Source: DATMQA01 sp035566895 (lineage in GTDB: Bacteria > Verrucomicrobiota > Verrucomicrobiia > Limisphaerales > UBA8199). From it: a DNA stretch of 64,000 nucleotides. The position numbers were made by a program, and so were the translations under genes. Below, one piece after another: positions 49,837-58,120 of the stretch; the first letter of the stretch is position 1, and every line of letters begins with the position of its first letter. The stretch spans positions 6,135-70,134 of the forward strand of contig DATMQA010000029.1 in NCBI GenBank assembly GCA_035566895.1. The letters are read 5' to 3'. Under the pieces are notes generated by a model. That model saw only the letters and a list, made by a program, of their open reading frames with translations. It did no database searches and was not told the DNA's origin.

Positions 49837-50817
49837 ATGTATAAAATCATCGGGGCGGATCAAAAGGAGTATGGCCCGGTCACAGCAGACCAGTTGCGTG
49901 AATGGATTACCCAAGGGCGCGCCCATGGGCAGACGGCGGTGCTGGCGGAAGGAGCGCGGGAATGGAAGCCGCTGGCGACTTGCCCGGAGTTTGCGGAGGT
50001 GTTGACCGGAAGTACCGGGCGGCTGCCGAAGGCGGGAGGAACGTCTCCACCAGCAAACTTGGCAGTTTGGACGACGGAGGTCCTCGCTCGGCAGCCCGTG
50101 GTCCAGATCGGCCGTTGCCTTTCCCGAGCGGGCACACTCTTGAAGGCCAATTTCGGGCTGCTCTTTGGGGCGACCGCTGTGGTGTGGCTGATAAGTTTGT
50201 GCCAGCTCAATCCGTTTGTCGGAATTATTTACTGGGTTCTTTCCGGCCCCTTGCATGGGGGGCTGTACCGGATATTTCTGAAACGGATTCGCGGCCAGCC
50301 TGCCGCCATTGGCGAGGTCTTTGAAGGGTTCAAGCAGGGCTTCGCGCAGTTGATGCTGGCTGGAGTGATCAGCTCGCTCTTGAGCGCTATTGGCATGTGT
50401 TTCTGTGTTTTGCCGGGTATTTACTTAATGATCGCTTGGGTCTTCGCGGTACCGCTCGTGGCCGACCAGCACCTGGAGTTCTGGTCGGCACTGGAGCTAA
50501 GCCGAAAAGCGGCCACCCGAGTTTGGTTCGAAATGCTCGGACTGCTTCTGCTGGCCTTTTTGCCTTTAATCCTGGTCGATATTTTCGTTGGAATTAAGAC
50601 CTCTTTGACAGTTTTCTCGAGCCTCCAGGGATTACTGGGTACCGGGCAACTTGATATCGAGCGAATCGTCCACGCGTTTGCCCAAATCCCTAAGAGCAAC
50701 TATTTGTTCGGCCTCTTAACCAAACTCGTTCTCCTGCTCAACTTGCCGTTTGCGTTGGGCGCACTGATGGTAGCGTATGAAGATATCTTTGGCGCTCGGC
50801 CCGCGGAAACCGCTTAG
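49837..50817 (+). CDS. GYF_2 domain membrane protein
   Basis: 326 residues from ATG 49837 (MYKIIGADQKEYGP). N-terminal GYF_2 domain (~1-50: YGPVTADQLREWI and REWKPLA), which in relatives binds Pro-rich peptides. Then five to six hydrophobic helices from ~110 (FGLLFGATAVVWLISL, SSLLSAIGMCFCVLPGIYLMIAWVFAVPLV, LGLLLLAFLPLILVD) resembling integral membrane proteins of the DUF975/DUF4013-like group. Function unknown. The end overlaps the next small gene by 41 bases, so they are a translational pair. Confidence 0.82.
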   Translation: MYKIIGADQKEYGPVTADQLREWITQGRAHGQTAVLAEGAREWKPLATCPEFAEVLTGSTGRLPKAGGTSPPANLAVWTTEVLARQPVVQIGRCLSRAGTLLKANFGLLFGATAVVWLISLCQLNPFVGIIYWVLSGPLHGGLYRIFLKRIRGQPAAIGEVFEGFKQGFAQLMLAGVISSLLSAIGMCFCVLPGIYLMIAWVFAVPLVADQHLEFWSALELSRKAATRVWFEMLGLLLLAFLPLILVDIFVGIKTSLTVFSSLQGLLGTGQLDIERIVHAFAQIPKSNYLFGLLTKLVLLLNLPFALGALMVAYEDIFGARPAETA

Positions 50818-51175
50818 CCGCCAGACCGCCTGGGGGTGCCTCACCACCAATCTCGCTCTGCCCGGTTTTGGTTCCCTGGTAGCGGGGCGTGCTGTCGGCT
50901 ATTGGCAGGCGGTGCTGGGCATTGGCGGCCTGATCTTGACCGGCATTTACGGCGTGCGCTTCATCTACTGGAACCTGACCAATTGGTCGCGGCTGCATGG
51001 GCCGCAAGCCGATCCCTTCACCGTGTTCGGTGAGATGTGGATGGAGCTGCGCTGGGCACTGCTTGGCATGGCCGTGTTTCTCATCGGTTGGCTCTGGGCA
51101 CTATCAACCAGCCTGCAGATTATTCAGGAGGCCAAGAGGAAAGAACCTGGCCTGACCCCGCCACCTTTCACCTGA
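50777..51175 (+). CDS. Small membrane protein paired with the GYF protein
   Basis: 132 residues from ATG 50777. Two to three hydrophobic helices (AVLGIGGLILTGIYGVRFIYW; LLGMAVFLIGWLWALS) and a motif LPGFGSLVAGRAVGYWQA recalling TM2-like modules of small membrane proteins. Overlaps the preceding gene by 41 bases in another frame, arguing for co-translation. A rho-independent-like hairpin follows at 51248. No assigned role. Confidence 0.75.
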   Translation: MKISLALGPRKPLSRQTAWGCLTTNLALPGFGSLVAGRAVGYWQAVLGIGGLILTGIYGVRFIYWNLTNWSRLHGPQADPFTVFGEMWMELRWALLGMAVFLIGWLWALSTSLQIIQEAKRKEPGLTPPPFT

Positions 51176-51247
51176 CGGCAGTCCGGCACCCGCAGCCCGA
51201 ACCACCTGTTGCCGGCCCGCCCTGCACTTTACTCCCTAAAAGAAAAC

Positions 51248-51296
51248 GGGCACGTCCGCCTGTTCTGCACAGGCTGGGGCGTGCCCAATTGTTTTT
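51248..51296. terminator. Rho-independent-like terminator
   Basis: GGGCACG at 51248-51254 pairs with CGTGCCC at 51280-51286 around an inner CCTG/CAGG stem, followed by AATTGTTTTT. Fits the end of the plus-strand GYF/small membrane protein unit; on the minus strand the AAAAGAAAA side makes it partly bidirectional. Confidence 0.75.
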
Positions 51297-51308
51297 CCGA
51301 TTGTGCCC

Positions 51309-52127
51309 TTACCTGCCGTTCTGCGCTGTCACCGTTTCCGAGGACGCACCGGTATCGGCGATGCGGTTGGCGACGTTGATGCCGTTCACGTCGTTGTAAC
51401 TCAAGGTGAGTTTGTCTCCGGGGCGCAGGTCGCGCAGATGTCCGTTGGGTTTACCGTTAAGCACGATGGCGCAGTCATGGCCTAGATTGAAGGCCCTGCC
51501 GCCGAGAAGACCCTTGGCCTTCACGGTCCGCTCGTCCAGATCGATGGCCGTGAGCGTGCCGGTGAAGGTCGCGCTGGTTTGCTCGATCTCGCACGCCGTC
51601 GCCCCCTGTTTGGGCGCCTCATAAATGACCGTCACGTGTTCACCGGGCTGTACGTCGGCGAGCGTGCCGGATTTGTTTTCATAGAGCCGGACTTTGCAGT
51701 CATCGGCGAGGCGGAAAGTCTTTTCCAGCACCCCATGATGCACGGTGAGGGTGTGCCTGGTGGCATCGAGGGCCTTCACTGCGCCCTCATACCGCAACGG
51801 TTCCTGGAGGACGCGGTCCGCCACCAGCACGCCTTCGGCATTCTGGTAACCGATACTGACCTTCTGACCCGGATGCAAATCCGCCAAGGCGCCCGAACCT
51901 TTGGCCAGAAACGTGTAAGTGCAAGTGTCGCCAAGGTGGAAGCGCTTCTGGAGGAGCACTCCTTGCACCTGCAGCACGTGTTCTTTCGCGTCCACGGCGG
52001 AGACCGTGCCCGTGAACATTTTCTCGTGTCGAGTGACATTGGCCGCCTGGTCCGCCGGCACCCTCAATACCCCTGCCGCCAAAACGGACAGACACACAAC
52101 CGTCGAACTTAATGCAGTAGTTTTCAT
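51309..52127 (-). CDS. Secreted protein with three ~72-residue repeats
   Basis: 272 residues. N-terminal signal peptide (LSSTVVCLSVLAAGVLRVPA). Three homologous units follow at about 38-108, 112-184 and 187-257. Each has a GT(V/L)xA(V/L)D start, a central DxC (DTC, DDC, HDC), and L(A/R)D(L/V)xPGxxV/L. The repeats recall DUF5666-like beta-rich modules. One Cys per unit at the same place suggests ligand or metal binding, or disulfides. Function unknown. It is encoded alone, convergent with the GYF unit. Confidence 0.78.
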   Translation of the reverse strand: MKTTALSSTVVCLSVLAAGVLRVPADQAANVTRHEKMFTGTVSAVDAKEHVLQVQGVLLQKRFHLGDTCTYTFLAKGSGALADLHPGQKVSIGYQNAEGVLVADRVLQEPLRYEGAVKALDATRHTLTVHHGVLEKTFRLADDCKVRLYENKSGTLADVQPGEHVTVIYEAPKQGATACEIEQTSATFTGTLTAIDLDERTVKAKGLLGGRAFNLGHDCAIVLNGKPNGHLRDLRPGDKLTLSYNDVNGINVANRIADTGASSETVTAQNGR

Positions 52128-52348
52128 AGCTATACAAGGTACGCTGAAAGTCGAAGTCGTTCAACCCAGCACAACTTGCTGATAAGTAATAGCTTACGCT
52201 GGTCGCTCCGCTCTTACTTTGAAATTCCTGGCGCCGACCTGGAATCCCAAATCCAGTTTGGCAGAATGATTCTGCACTAATCATTCTGCCTTTCGGGTTT
52301 CGGATTCCGGAAATTGAACGCCCTCTCCCGGCGGGCGTCGAATGTCCT

Positions 52349-53053
52349 ATGAACGCCTCAACCTTCCGTTCCCGTGCGCGGCGCTGGTGGCGCAAAGAAA
52401 TCCGTCCGCTGCTCGTGGTGGCGCTGGTGGTTTTTTCCCTTCGGTCCTCGCTGGCGGACTGGAGCGACGTGCCCACGGGCTCGATGAAGCCAACCATCGT
52501 CGAGGGCGACCGCTTGTATGTGAACAAGCTGGCTTACGACCTGAAGGTGCCGTTCACCACCTGGCACTTGGCGGAATGGAGCAACCCGCAAAGGGGCGAC
52601 ATTGTGGTTTTCTTTTCACCTCACGACGGACAGCGTCTGGTCAAGCGTGTTGTGGGTCTGCCTGGCGACACCCTGGAGTTGCGAAATAATGTTTTGGTTC
52701 TCAACGGCCAGCCGGTCGAATACAAACCGCTTCCTGAGCAATTGTTGCGGGATGTCACGCCGGCCGAGAGGAACACCCAGGTCTTCGCCACCGAACAACT
52801 TCCTGGCCAACAGCACGCTGTCACAGCGATTCCGTCGGTTGCGGCCAGGCGCGATTTCGGTCCCTGTCTCGTGCCCGAGGGAAAATATTTCATGATGGGC
52901 GATAACCGCGACAACAGCTTCGACTCGCGCTATTTTGGGACCGTGGAGCGCCGCCGCATTGTCGGCCGCGCGACCGCGGTGGCGCTCTCCTTTGATCGTC
53001 AAAATTACTGGAACCCACGTTGGCATCGATTCTTCAGCTCGCTGAAGAGTTGA
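52349..53053 (+). CDS. lepB: Signal peptidase I
   Basis: 234 residues. Cleaves Sec signal peptides in the periplasm. One N-terminal helix (LLVVALVVFSLRSSLADW), then box B with catalytic Ser45 (VPTGSMKPTI), box D with catalytic Lys99 (RLVKRVVGLPGD) and box E (GDNRDNSFDSRYFG). The region between boxes D and E is longer than in Gram-positive SipS and carries ~60 residues of unassigned loop. Followed by asd after 81 bases. Confidence 0.95.
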   Translation: MNASTFRSRARRWWRKEIRPLLVVALVVFSLRSSLADWSDVPTGSMKPTIVEGDRLYVNKLAYDLKVPFTTWHLAEWSNPQRGDIVVFFSPHDGQRLVKRVVGLPGDTLELRNNVLVLNGQPVEYKPLPEQLLRDVTPAERNTQVFATEQLPGQQHAVTAIPSVAARRDFGPCLVPEGKYFMMGDNRDNSFDSRYFGTVERRRIVGRATAVALSFDRQNYWNPRWHRFFSSLKS

Positions 53054-53134
53054 GCAATACTCCATCTCCCCGGTCCCCCACCCCGTCCACCACATTGACA
53101 TCGAGTTCGGGCCGTGACTATATTTGCGGCCTTT

Positions 53135-54139
53135 ATGAACCGCAGACCGCATGTGGCCGTAGTCGGTGCAACAGGCGCCGTCGGCATCGAGATGATCAAG
53201 ACGCTGGAGAAACGCGATTTCCCTGTAGGGAAGTTGACGTTATTGGCTTCCGCTCGCTCGGTGGGCAAGAAGTTGAAATTTCGCGGCGAAGAGCTGACGG
53301 TTCAGGAGCTCAAGAAGGATTCTTTCCAGGGAATCGAGATCGCGCTGTTTAGCGCCGGAGGAAGCATCTCTAAGGAATTCGCGCCGCTTGCCGCGCAGGC
53401 CGGCTGTGTGGTCATCGACAACTCGAGCGCGTTCCGCATGGACGACAAAGTCCCGCTGGTGATTCCGGAGATCAATGCCGCAGATGTAAAATGGCACAAA
53501 GGCATTATCGCCAATCCGAACTGCACCACCGCCATTACGCTGATGGCGCTTTACCCGCTGCATCGGGCGTTTAATTGCCGGCGGATTTTTGCCTCCAGCT
53601 ACCAGGCGGTGTCGGGCACGGGCGCAAAGGCGATTGCCGAGCTGGAGCGGCAGGTGGACCAAATTGTTCACGGCCAATCGGCAACGCGCGAAGTTTATCC
53701 GCACCAGATTGCTTTCAACGTTCTTCCCCACGTGGATTCTTTCCTGCCGACCGGTTACACGAAGGAAGAGATGAAGATGGAGAACGAGGGCCGTAAGATC
53801 ATGCACCATCCGAGCTTCCGCGCCAGCGTCACTTGCGTCCGAGTGCCGGTGTATCGCGCGCACTCGGTGGCGGTGAGCGCCGAGTTTGAAAAGCCAACCA
53901 GCGTCGAGGCCGCGCGCGAGGCGCTGAAACAGGCACCTGGCTTGCAGGTGATTGACGAACCAGGCAAAAATCAATATCCGTTGCCGCTCAACCAGGCCGG
54001 CCAATACGATTGCGCCGTGGGGCGCTTGCGCAAGGACTGCGCGATGGACAACGGGCTGGCGTTCTGGGTTTCGGGCGATCAGCTCCTCAAAGGGGCGGCG
54101 TTGAATGCGGTCCAGATTGGCGAAGAGCTGATGAAGTAA
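53135..54139 (+). CDS. asd: Aspartate-semialdehyde dehydrogenase
   Basis: 334 residues from ATG 53135; a GTG at 53114 would add 7. Makes aspartate semialdehyde for Lys/Thr/Met and diaminopimelate. NADP-binding VGATGAVGIEMIKTLEKRDFPV, catalytic Cys in ANPNCTTAITLMAL, QAVSGTGAKAI, and the His-containing VPVYRAHSVAV near the C-terminus. Length normal. The 3' end is followed by a family A repeat. Confidence 0.95.
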   Translation: MNRRPHVAVVGATGAVGIEMIKTLEKRDFPVGKLTLLASARSVGKKLKFRGEELTVQELKKDSFQGIEIALFSAGGSISKEFAPLAAQAGCVVIDNSSAFRMDDKVPLVIPEINAADVKWHKGIIANPNCTTAITLMALYPLHRAFNCRRIFASSYQAVSGTGAKAIAELERQVDQIVHGQSATREVYPHQIAFNVLPHVDSFLPTGYTKEEMKMENEGRKIMHHPSFRASVTCVRVPVYRAHSVAVSAEFEKPTSVEAAREALKQAPGLQVIDEPGKNQYPLPLNQAGQYDCAVGRLRKDCAMDNGLAFWVSGDQLLKGAALNAVQIGEELMK

Positions 54140-54141
54140 CC

Positions 54142-54232
54142 GCTTGTGGAGACGACGTAAAGAGGCTCTGATGACGTTTTTTGACGCCCGGGCCTCCGAA
54201 CGAATCAGAGCCGTAAGTCGTCTCCTGCAAGC
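54142..54232. repeat. Inverted repeat element, copy 3 (family A-related)
   Basis: Arms GCTTGTGGAGACGACGTAA..GGCTCTGAT and ATCAGAGCC..TAAGTCGTCTCCTGCAAGC. The core GACGTAA and GAGGCTCTGAT words are shared with copies 1 and 2. Fills the whole convergent gap between asd and exbD. Confidence 0.8.
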
Positions 54233-54233
54233 T

Positions 54234-54668
54234 CTATTGGGGCTTCGGAACTTCCTTGGTAAACGCACTCACGGCCTCGATTTTGAGCTTCGCTTCCTTG
54301 GCCGCATCCATGACTTTGACGAGTTGTCCCCACGGCGCCTTCTTATCCGCGTTGATGGCCAATTTTAAATCGGGATTCTTCGCCACAGCCGCGAGCAACT
54401 CCTCTTTCAAGCGGTCCACGGTCACCGGTTTGGCTTCGGCGCCGAGACGGAGATTTCCCTCGGGATCGATGCTGACGACCAGCGGCGCGTTTTCGCGCCC
54501 GCCGCTCTTTTGGGCCTGAGAGGACTCCGCCAGGGCGAGTTTGAGGGCCGGCTGCTGTTTGAAGCTTGTGGTTACCATCAGGAAGATGAGCAGCACGATC
54601 AGAATATCAATCAGCGCCACGATGATGATGGCGGGGGGCTGGCGGCGTTTGCGATGGTAAAAGCGCAT
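54234..54668 (-). CDS. exbD: Biopolymer transport protein ExbD
   Basis: 144 residues. One N-terminal transmembrane helix preceded by a short basic stretch; IVALIDILIVLLIFLMVTTSF contains the membrane Asp (Asp in LID) needed for proton flow. The periplasmic domain follows (PLVVSIDPEGNLRLGAEAKPV, NPDLKLAINADKKAPWGQLVKVMDAAKEA). Couples proton motive force to TonB. Its gene starts 15 bases after exbB. Order tonB-exbB-exbD is standard for PVC-type clusters. Confidence 0.95.
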   Translation of the reverse strand: MRFYHRKRRQPPAIIIVALIDILIVLLIFLMVTTSFKQQPALKLALAESSQAQKSGGRENAPLVVSIDPEGNLRLGAEAKPVTVDRLKEELLAAVAKNPDLKLAINADKKAPWGQLVKVMDAAKEAKLKIEAVSAFTKEVPKPQ

Positions 54669-54683
54669 GGGACAAGTCCTTAG

Positions 54684-55298
54684 TTAGCCCTTGGCCTTCG
54701 AGTCCTGGGCTTCTTCCCGGTACTGACGGCGGACGAACTCATCGCAGAGGGTTTCCATTTCGACAGCGATGGTTTCGACCTTTTTGGTGTAGTAACTCCA
54801 GGAGATGAGTGAAGGAATCGCGATGAGCAAGCCAAAGAGGGTCGAGCGGAGAATGAGCGAAATGCCCTTGGCCAGGTCCGCCGCATCGACCTGACCGGCC
54901 TTCCCAACGTTGCCGAAGGCGGTCATCATCCCGAGAATCGTTCCCACCAACCCCAGCAGGGGAGCGATGCCGACGATGATCTCGAGCACGACCAGGCCCC
55001 GCTCAAGGCGCGCGATTTCGTGCCGGGCGCGGGTTTGAACCGCATCGATGACCTCGGCCTTGGGCCAGTCCAGGTGTTCGGCGGCCAGCAGGAGCAACCG
55101 GCTCATCGGGGCGTCGTGCTGCTGGCAAACACGCTTCAGCATCGGCACATCGTCCGGGGATTCGCAGGAGCCGACGGCGGCCTCGACCTCCGGGGGCGCA
55201 ACGCGGCGCCAGCGTAGCGCCAGCCCGCGCTCAATGATAAAGGTCAGGCCGACGACCGAGGTGAGGATCAACAGGAGATAGACGATGTATTCGAACAT
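54684..55298 (-). CDS. exbB: MotA/TolQ/ExbB proton channel protein
   Basis: 204 residues with three transmembrane helices: N-terminal YIVYLLLILTSVVGLTFII, then VLEIIVGIAPLLGLVGTILGMM (the ExbB consensus) and LILRSTLFGLLIAIPSLISW. Long cytoplasmic loop between the first and second. Assembles with ExbD and TonB to energise outer-membrane receptors. Sits 8 bases after the tonB-like gene. Confidence 0.95.
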   Translation of the reverse strand: MFEYIVYLLLILTSVVGLTFIIERGLALRWRRVAPPEVEAAVGSCESPDDVPMLKRVCQQHDAPMSRLLLLAAEHLDWPKAEVIDAVQTRARHEIARLERGLVVLEIIVGIAPLLGLVGTILGMMTAFGNVGKAGQVDAADLAKGISLILRSTLFGLLIAIPSLISWSYYTKKVETIAVEMETLCDEFVRRQYREEAQDSKAKG

Positions 55299-55306
55299 GA
55301 TTTTCC

Positions 55307-56305
55307 TTAGTTATAGAAAAATGTGAATTGGATGTCGCGAGTTTCGCCGACGACCCGGCGCATGTCGCCGGGGAAAGGCCGATAGGGGTTGGGCTTGTCC
55401 ACCGCGGTGCGGCAAATCCAGCCAGGCACCGATCCGGCGGTGTTTTCCGTCACCGTTAAATCGCTGATGCGCCCATCTTGGTGTAGCCGGAATTGCAGCA
55501 CGACTTTGCCGCGGTAGTCGGAAGCGTATTGCTGCGCGTCCAGCAAGTTGTACCAGCATTGTTGAATGGCCTCGATCAATGAATAATCGTACGCGCCGAA
55601 CGCAGTTGCTTTGGCGTCGAGCGAGGCGAGTTCCAAGCGATGCCTGACCCCGCCTTCCTGCTTCATCTTCTGCCCCGCCAGGTGCTCGTCCGGCATCCGC
55701 GCTCGCGCCTCCTGAATCGTGCGGGGCCGAGCATGCGGGGCCTCCCCCTCATCCTTTTTCGGGGTGGGGTCCGGTTTCGTCAAAGTAAGGTCGCCCGGTT
55801 CCAACGCGGGTTTGGCCTTCATCTCTTCTTGTTCTTTCGGGGCCTGGTCGGCCGGGGCCGTGGGTTGCAAGGGAGAAAACTTCGGACGCGGCACATTCTC
55901 GGTCTTGGCCATCTCCTGCTGGGTGCCGGTGATTTTGGGAATGTCCGTTTCCTTATCGGCGTCGGGGTTGGCTGCGCGGGAATTCTTGTCGGAATAGAAT
56001 TTGGCCTCCTTCGGCGGTTCGGTGGCAGCCTGCGCGGGGCTGACCTCGAGGAAAACAAGCGGAACTTCCTGCGGTTGGGGCGCCGGCGGCGGTGCCTTCT
56101 TCTGGAAAACCTGGGCCAATATCCTGGCCTTTTGCAACCAGGCGGGCCAATGGGCCACGTCCCACCAGTTTAGTCTCTTGCCGAGGTAATATCCGCCGCC
56201 GACCACGCCATGGCACGCCAAAGAAATAGCCAGAGCCAGAGCCAGATGCAAAGACTCGGCCCGTTCCAACCGCAATGATGATTTCTGCTTATCGGCAACA
56301 GCCAT
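55307..56305 (-). CDS. TonB-like energy transducer
   Basis: 332 residues from ATG 56305. N-terminal cytoplasmic tail, one membrane anchor (LHLALALAISLACHGVVGGGYYLG), then a long Pro/Lys-rich spacer (about 60-215; APPPAPQPQEVPLV, PKFSPLQPTAPADQ), and a C-terminal globular domain from ~250 (LDAQQYASDYRGKVVLQFRLHQDGRISDLTVTEN) that resembles the TonB/TolA C-terminal fold. It lacks an obvious YP motif, so it could be TolA-like as well. The order tonB-exbB-exbD gives a complete three-part energy module. Confidence 0.88.
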   Translation of the reverse strand: MAVADKQKSSLRLERAESLHLALALAISLACHGVVGGGYYLGKRLNWWDVAHWPAWLQKARILAQVFQKKAPPPAPQPQEVPLVFLEVSPAQAATEPPKEAKFYSDKNSRAANPDADKETDIPKITGTQQEMAKTENVPRPKFSPLQPTAPADQAPKEQEEMKAKPALEPGDLTLTKPDPTPKKDEGEAPHARPRTIQEARARMPDEHLAGQKMKQEGGVRHRLELASLDAKATAFGAYDYSLIEAIQQCWYNLLDAQQYASDYRGKVVLQFRLHQDGRISDLTVTENTAGSVPGWICRTAVDKPNPYRPFPGDMRRVVGETRDIQFTFFYN

Positions 56306-56425
56306 GCCACGTAAACTTGCCGCAGCCAAAGGGCAGGGGCAACTGTTTAGACACCCCGGAGCCCGCGCGGCTCAAGTATCATAGCACTTCTGATGCCGGG
56401 GAAAAGCGGTCCGATCGATGCGCTC

Positions 56426-57295
56426 TCACCCCACCAGCGCCGCCAGGATTTCCCCGATGCGCCCGAAGGGGAGCGAAAAATGCCCTTCATCAGCATAAAA
56501 CCGGGAGCGGCAGTTGCGAATGCGCCCAGCCAGGGCGCGGCCCATGGCCGGCGGCACGTTTACATCAAGATCTCCGTGCCACAATTGCACCGGCACGCGA
56601 ATTTCCTCCAGCTCAAAACCCCACGGCCAGGCATACAGACAGCCATCCCAAACCATTCCGCGCGTTCCGGCGCGAAAGGCCTCTTGCCAGTTTGCCAGAA
56701 GAGTTCGGCGCAATTCCGGACGAGCCAGGGTGCGTCGGTCGGTTTCGGGCAGGTGAGCTTCCACGCGGAGAGGGAGAACATCTTTTTCGTAACGCCACAA
56801 TACCCGCACGACCGGTCCGGCCAGTAAGCGCGCCAGCGCGGGAACCGTTCGGGCCAGGAACAACAGCCGACGGTTAAATCCCACCATCCCGCGCGTCGCG
56901 CCGGGCCCGTCCAGCGGCCCTACGCTACAGACCATTCCTGCCACGGCTACGCGCTCGGGCATTTTTGCCGCGCATACCGCCGCATACGGCCCGCCGCCGG
57001 AGACGCCCAAAACCGAAAAGCGCTCCAGGCGCAAACTGTCGGCCAGCTCGCCGATGTCCTTGGGCCAATCCAGGATTCGGCGGTTGGCCTGGAAATCCGA
57101 GAGACCGTATCCAGGCCGGTCCACTGCTATGATTCGAACGCCGAGGTCAGGACCGGCTTCTGCCACGGCGCGGGGTTCAATCCGGGAGCCTGGCCAGCCG
57201 TGGAAATAAAAGACCGGGGTTCCGTTCGGGGGACCATATTCGGCAAACCCGATCCGCCGCCCGTCCGATAACGCGACTTGTTGATCTGAGGTTAT
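56426..57295 (-). CDS. Alpha/beta hydrolase with apparent ATA start codon
   Basis: 289 residues if translation begins at ATA (57293-57295). That codon overlaps the aqpZ stop as ATAA, just like the ATGA junctions elsewhere here, and the frame is closed by a stop immediately upstream. The next canonical start, GTG at 57166, would delete an essential part of the fold: ALSDGRRIGFAEYG and the oxyanion loop FYFHGWPGSR. The rest shows the nucleophile elbow GVSGGGPYA, acid HGDLDVNVPP and His ADEGHFSLP. Substrate unknown. ATA starts are rare; a mutated ATG (or sequence error) is equally possible. Probably co-transcribed with aqpZ. Confidence 0.8.
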   Translation of the reverse strand: MTSDQQVALSDGRRIGFAEYGPPNGTPVFYFHGWPGSRIEPRAVAEAGPDLGVRIIAVDRPGYGLSDFQANRRILDWPKDIGELADSLRLERFSVLGVSGGGPYAAVCAAKMPERVAVAGMVCSVGPLDGPGATRGMVGFNRRLLFLARTVPALARLLAGPVVRVLWRYEKDVLPLRVEAHLPETDRRTLARPELRRTLLANWQEAFRAGTRGMVWDGCLYAWPWGFELEEIRVPVQLWHGDLDVNVPPAMGRALAGRIRNCRSRFYADEGHFSLPFGRIGEILAALVG

Positions 57296-57918
57296 TTATC
57301 CCCCGGATTGAGAAACTTGAAGGTCAGTGCCGCAACCGCGCCGCCGCAGAAATTGGCTATCAGATAAATCCAAAGATTCGACCAAACCGAAAGACCCATG
57401 ATCGAAATGCCGAGAGCCACCGCCGGATTGAAAACCCCGCCGGAGATGCTGCCGACGGCGAAAGCCCCGGACATCACCGTGAACCCGATCGCCAGGCCGT
57501 AGAACGAATTGCCCGCGTTGGCTTTGGCCGTGGCGCTGTTGAGGACGACATAAGCGAGTGCAAAGGTGAACAGGAATTCGGCCAGCAAGGCGGGACCGGT
57601 TTTGAGTGCCATGCGCTTGGCGCCCGCATCGCCCTTAAGGTAATTCAGCACCGCGGCGGCTACGGCAGCAGCAATGAATTGCGCCAACCAGTAACCCACC
57701 GCGTCTTTTGTCGGACACCGCCCGCGCCGCCAGACCGCCAGCGTTACCGCCGGGTTATAATGCCCGCCGGAGATGTGTCCGCCGGCGTAAATCATCACCA
57801 TTAAAATCGAGCCGATGGCCAAAGGAGCAATCACCGCCGCGCCGCCGATAATGACGCAGCAGCCCACGGTGAGGACCAGGAAGAATGTGCCGATGAATTC
57901 AGTGATGTATTTGTTCAT
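57292..57918 (-). CDS. aqpZ: Aquaporin Z-type MIP channel
   Basis: 208 residues, six helices and two NPA half-helices: HYNPAVTLAV (first) and VFNPAVALGI (second). Water- or glycerol-permeable channel of the inner membrane; the small residues near NPA and short length favour the AqpZ/water type, but this is not certain. Followed by the hydrolase in a 4-base overlap. Divergent from the luxE operon across 202 bases. Confidence 0.93.
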   Translation of the reverse strand: MNKYITEFIGTFFLVLTVGCCVIIGGAAVIAPLAIGSILMVMIYAGGHISGGHYNPAVTLAVWRRGRCPTKDAVGYWLAQFIAAAVAAAVLNYLKGDAGAKRMALKTGPALLAEFLFTFALAYVVLNSATAKANAGNSFYGLAIGFTVMSGAFAVGSISGGVFNPAVALGISIMGLSVWSNLWIYLIANFCGGAVAALTFKFLNPGDK

Positions 57919-58120
57919 AGTAGTAACCCTGTGGAATCTTGGCGGTAAGCTTATCCCCTCAGCGGATGGGGCGCAACTTGGGAGACGCGACCTGCTCGCC
58001 TGCTCTGCGCTCCGCCACCACTACACCGACGACCTCCTTCTTCTTGCGCCGGTGCTCTTTCGCGGTTACATATTGCTTCCAGGCTGTGGCGGAAAACCAG
58101 CCTGGCAAAATAAAAACCGC
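57919..58120. other. Divergent promoter region aqpZ / luxE
   Basis: 202 bases with no gene; a longer plus-strand frame reading through it is a shadow of aqpZ. Promoters for both directions must be here; I see no confident boxes. Confidence 0.4.
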
